Shown here in pieces: positions 4,167 to 5,414 of a stretch of 5,414 bases of DNA; the stretch's first letter is position 1; every line of letters starts with the position of its first letter. The notes beneath the pieces are model-generated. The model ran no database searches, was not told the DNA's origin, and was given only the letters and a program-made list of their open reading frames with translations. The translations under genes and the position numbers were made by a program. The stretch spans positions 1 to 5,414 of the forward strand of contig JAILZC010000080.1 of assembly GCA_023512665.1 (NCBI GenBank). Reading direction: 5' to 3'. This stretch comes from Candidatus Bipolaricaulota bacterium (GTDB taxonomy: Bacteria > Bipolaricaulota > Bipolaricaulia > RBG-16-55-9 > DRXL01).

Positions 4167-5414
4167 ATGACTACCCATAGCCGAAAGACTCTCGAAGCGC
4201 TCTTTGCCCCAAAGTCTGTCGCGGTCATCGGCGCGTCCACCAAGCCCGATAGCCTCGGCCAAGCCGTCTTCAAGAACATTCTCTTTCACGGCTACACCGG
4301 CGTCGTATACCCCGTCAACCCCAAAGCCAAAAGCATCCTCGGCGTGAAAGCCTATCCATCGGTGCTCGACATCCCCGACAAGCTTGATCTCGCCGTGATC
4401 ATCGTGCCCGCTGTAGTCGTCGCGAACGTCTTAGAAGAATGCGGGCGCAAGGGCGTGCGCGCGGCGATCGTCATCAGCGCAGGGTTCAAAGAGATCGGCG
4501 AGGAAGGAGCCCAGCGCGAACGCGAACTCTACCAGATCGCCCAGCGCTACGGGATCGCCATGCTCGGCCCCAATTGCCTTGGGATTATCAATACTGATCC
4601 CAACGTCTCCCTGAACGCGACCTTCGCCCCAGGAATGCCCCGCCAGGGCAACATCGCATTCATCTCCCAAAGCGGCGCCCTGGGCGTCGCTGCGCTAGAG
4701 TACGCCCAGCGCCAAAAGATCGGACTCTCTAAATTCATCTCCATCGGCAACAAAGCCGACTTGCACGAGAATCATCTCTTAGACTATCTCAAAGACGACC
4801 CGCTCAGCGACGTCATCTTGCTCTATGTCGAAGACCTCGAAGACCCCCAAGGGTTCCATAAATTAGCGACAGAGATCACGAGCGAGCGCCCCAAGAAGAT
4901 CCCGATCTTAGCGATCAAATCCGGGCGCACCCTCGAAGGAGCCAAGGCCGCTACATCCCACACCGGGGCCCTGGCCGGCTCCGACGAAGTCTACGACTCA
5001 ATCTTCATGCAGTCGGGCGTGCTCCGAGTCGAGACGATCGAAGAGCTCTTCGATTATGCCATAGCGTTCGCCCAGCAGCCCCTGCCCCAGAGCAATCGCA
5101 TCGCGATCGTCACCAACGCCGGCGGCGCGGGGATCTTAGCCACCGATGCCGCGGTGCGCCACGGGGTGCAGCTGGCAGAGTTCACTGAAGAGACCGTAAA
5201 AAGACTCCGGGAACTACTGCCGCCGACGGTCAACGTCGCCAACCCCGTAGATATGACCGGCGAACCCAACGAGCAACGTTACGAGACAATCGTGCGCACT
5301 GTTCTCGCAGATCCAAACGTCGCCGGGGTCGTAGTGATCGCTGCGCCTCATATCTTGATGAGGTTAGAGAACATCGCGCGGCACATCGTGCACGCCGTGC
5401 AAGACCCCTTAGCC
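4167..5414 (+). CDS. ADP-forming acetyl/acyl-CoA synthetase, alpha part (partial, runs off the window)
   Basis: This frame stays open from the ATG at 4167 to the window edge, giving 416 residues with no stop. It matches the NDP-forming acyl-CoA synthetase superfamily, which converts acyl-CoA, ADP and phosphate to the acid, CoA and ATP. The N-terminal CoA-binding Rossmann domain has V18-A-V-I-G-A-S24 and Y48-P-V-N-P. The second domain carries GPNCLG, SQSGALG and GNKAD, and the phosphorylated histidine lies in S-H265-T-G-A-L-A-G-S-D. A third domain begins near residue 310 with TNAGGAG and NPVDMTG. The ATP-grasp beta part should follow, either fused or as a separate gene; the window does not show it. 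No SD site precedes the ATG and no in-frame alternative start is visible. The gene is divergent from the glycosylase with a 92-bp gap. Acetate or another acyl group as substrate cannot be decided. Confidence 0.93.
   Translation, partial: MTTHSRKTLEALFAPKSVAVIGASTKPDSLGQAVFKNILFHGYTGVVYPVNPKAKSILGVKAYPSVLDIPDKLDLAVIIVPAVVVANVLEECGRKGVRAAIVISAGFKEIGEEGAQRERELYQIAQRYGIAMLGPNCLGIINTDPNVSLNATFAPGMPRQGNIAFISQSGALGVAALEYAQRQKIGLSKFISIGNKADLHENHLLDYLKDDPLSDVILLYVEDLEDPQGFHKLATEITSERPKKIPILAIKSGRTLEGAKAATSHTGALAGSDEVYDSIFMQSGVLRVETIEELFDYAIAFAQQPLPQSNRIAIVTNAGGAGILATDAAVRHGVQLAEFTEETVKRLRELLPPTVNVANPVDMTGEPNEQRYETIVRTVLADPNVAGVVVIAAPHILMRLENIARHIVHAVQDPLA

Overview
The window looks like a piece of a GC-rich chromosome from a bacterium, probably a deep-branching, possibly thermophilic and uncultivated lineage. 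Supporting hints are a stand-alone B12-binding mutase subunit, a family 4 (Fe-S) uracil-DNA glycosylase, an ADP-forming acyl-CoA synthetase and a GC-skewed non-coding repeat. Bacterial-type Shine-Dalgarno (SD) sites and a TTGACA-type promoter argue for Bacteria rather than Archaea. Phylum-level placement (for example Bipolaricaulota or Chloroflexota) is a guess from gene content only.

Layout. Bases 1-182 are a non-coding, strongly C-rich then G-rich repeat block with several nested perfect inverted repeats and a canonical G-quadruplex motif. It ends against the ribosome binding site of the first gene. Bases 183-1722 (+) hold three tightly packed genes that look like one operon: the cobalamin-binding small subunit/C-terminal domain of a methylmalonyl-CoA-type mutase, a hotdog-fold acyl-CoA thioesterase, and an SRAP/HMCES/YedK-type abasic-site protein. 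Bases 1725-2236 (+) carry a TATAAT promoter element, a small antitoxin-like protein and the remains of a PIN-domain toxin whose 5' part has been deleted. Bases 2251-2991 (+) encode a FabG-like short-chain dehydrogenase.

On the opposite strand, bases 4074-2988 encode a family 4 uracil-DNA glycosylase and, overlapping it by 14 bp, a small TPR protein with a C-terminal membrane anchor. A good sigma-70-type promoter (TTGACA, 17 bp, TATCTT) lies upstream. This unit converges on the dehydrogenase with a 4-bp overlap of stop codons. From 4167 (+) a divergent gene runs off the right edge: the N-terminal 416 residues of an ADP-forming acetyl/acyl-CoA synthetase.

How the parts fit. Three genes point to acyl-CoA metabolism: the mutase subunit, the thioesterase and the ADP-forming CoA ligase, which would recover ATP from acyl-CoA thioesters. 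Two point to handling of uracil and abasic sites in DNA: the glycosylase makes abasic sites and the SRAP protein caps them. The toxin-antitoxin remnant is an accessory insertion that has decayed. I do not see a clearly undescribed system here. The most unusual items are the structured G-rich leader, the internally deleted toxin-antitoxin locus and the glycosylase/tail-anchored TPR gene pair.
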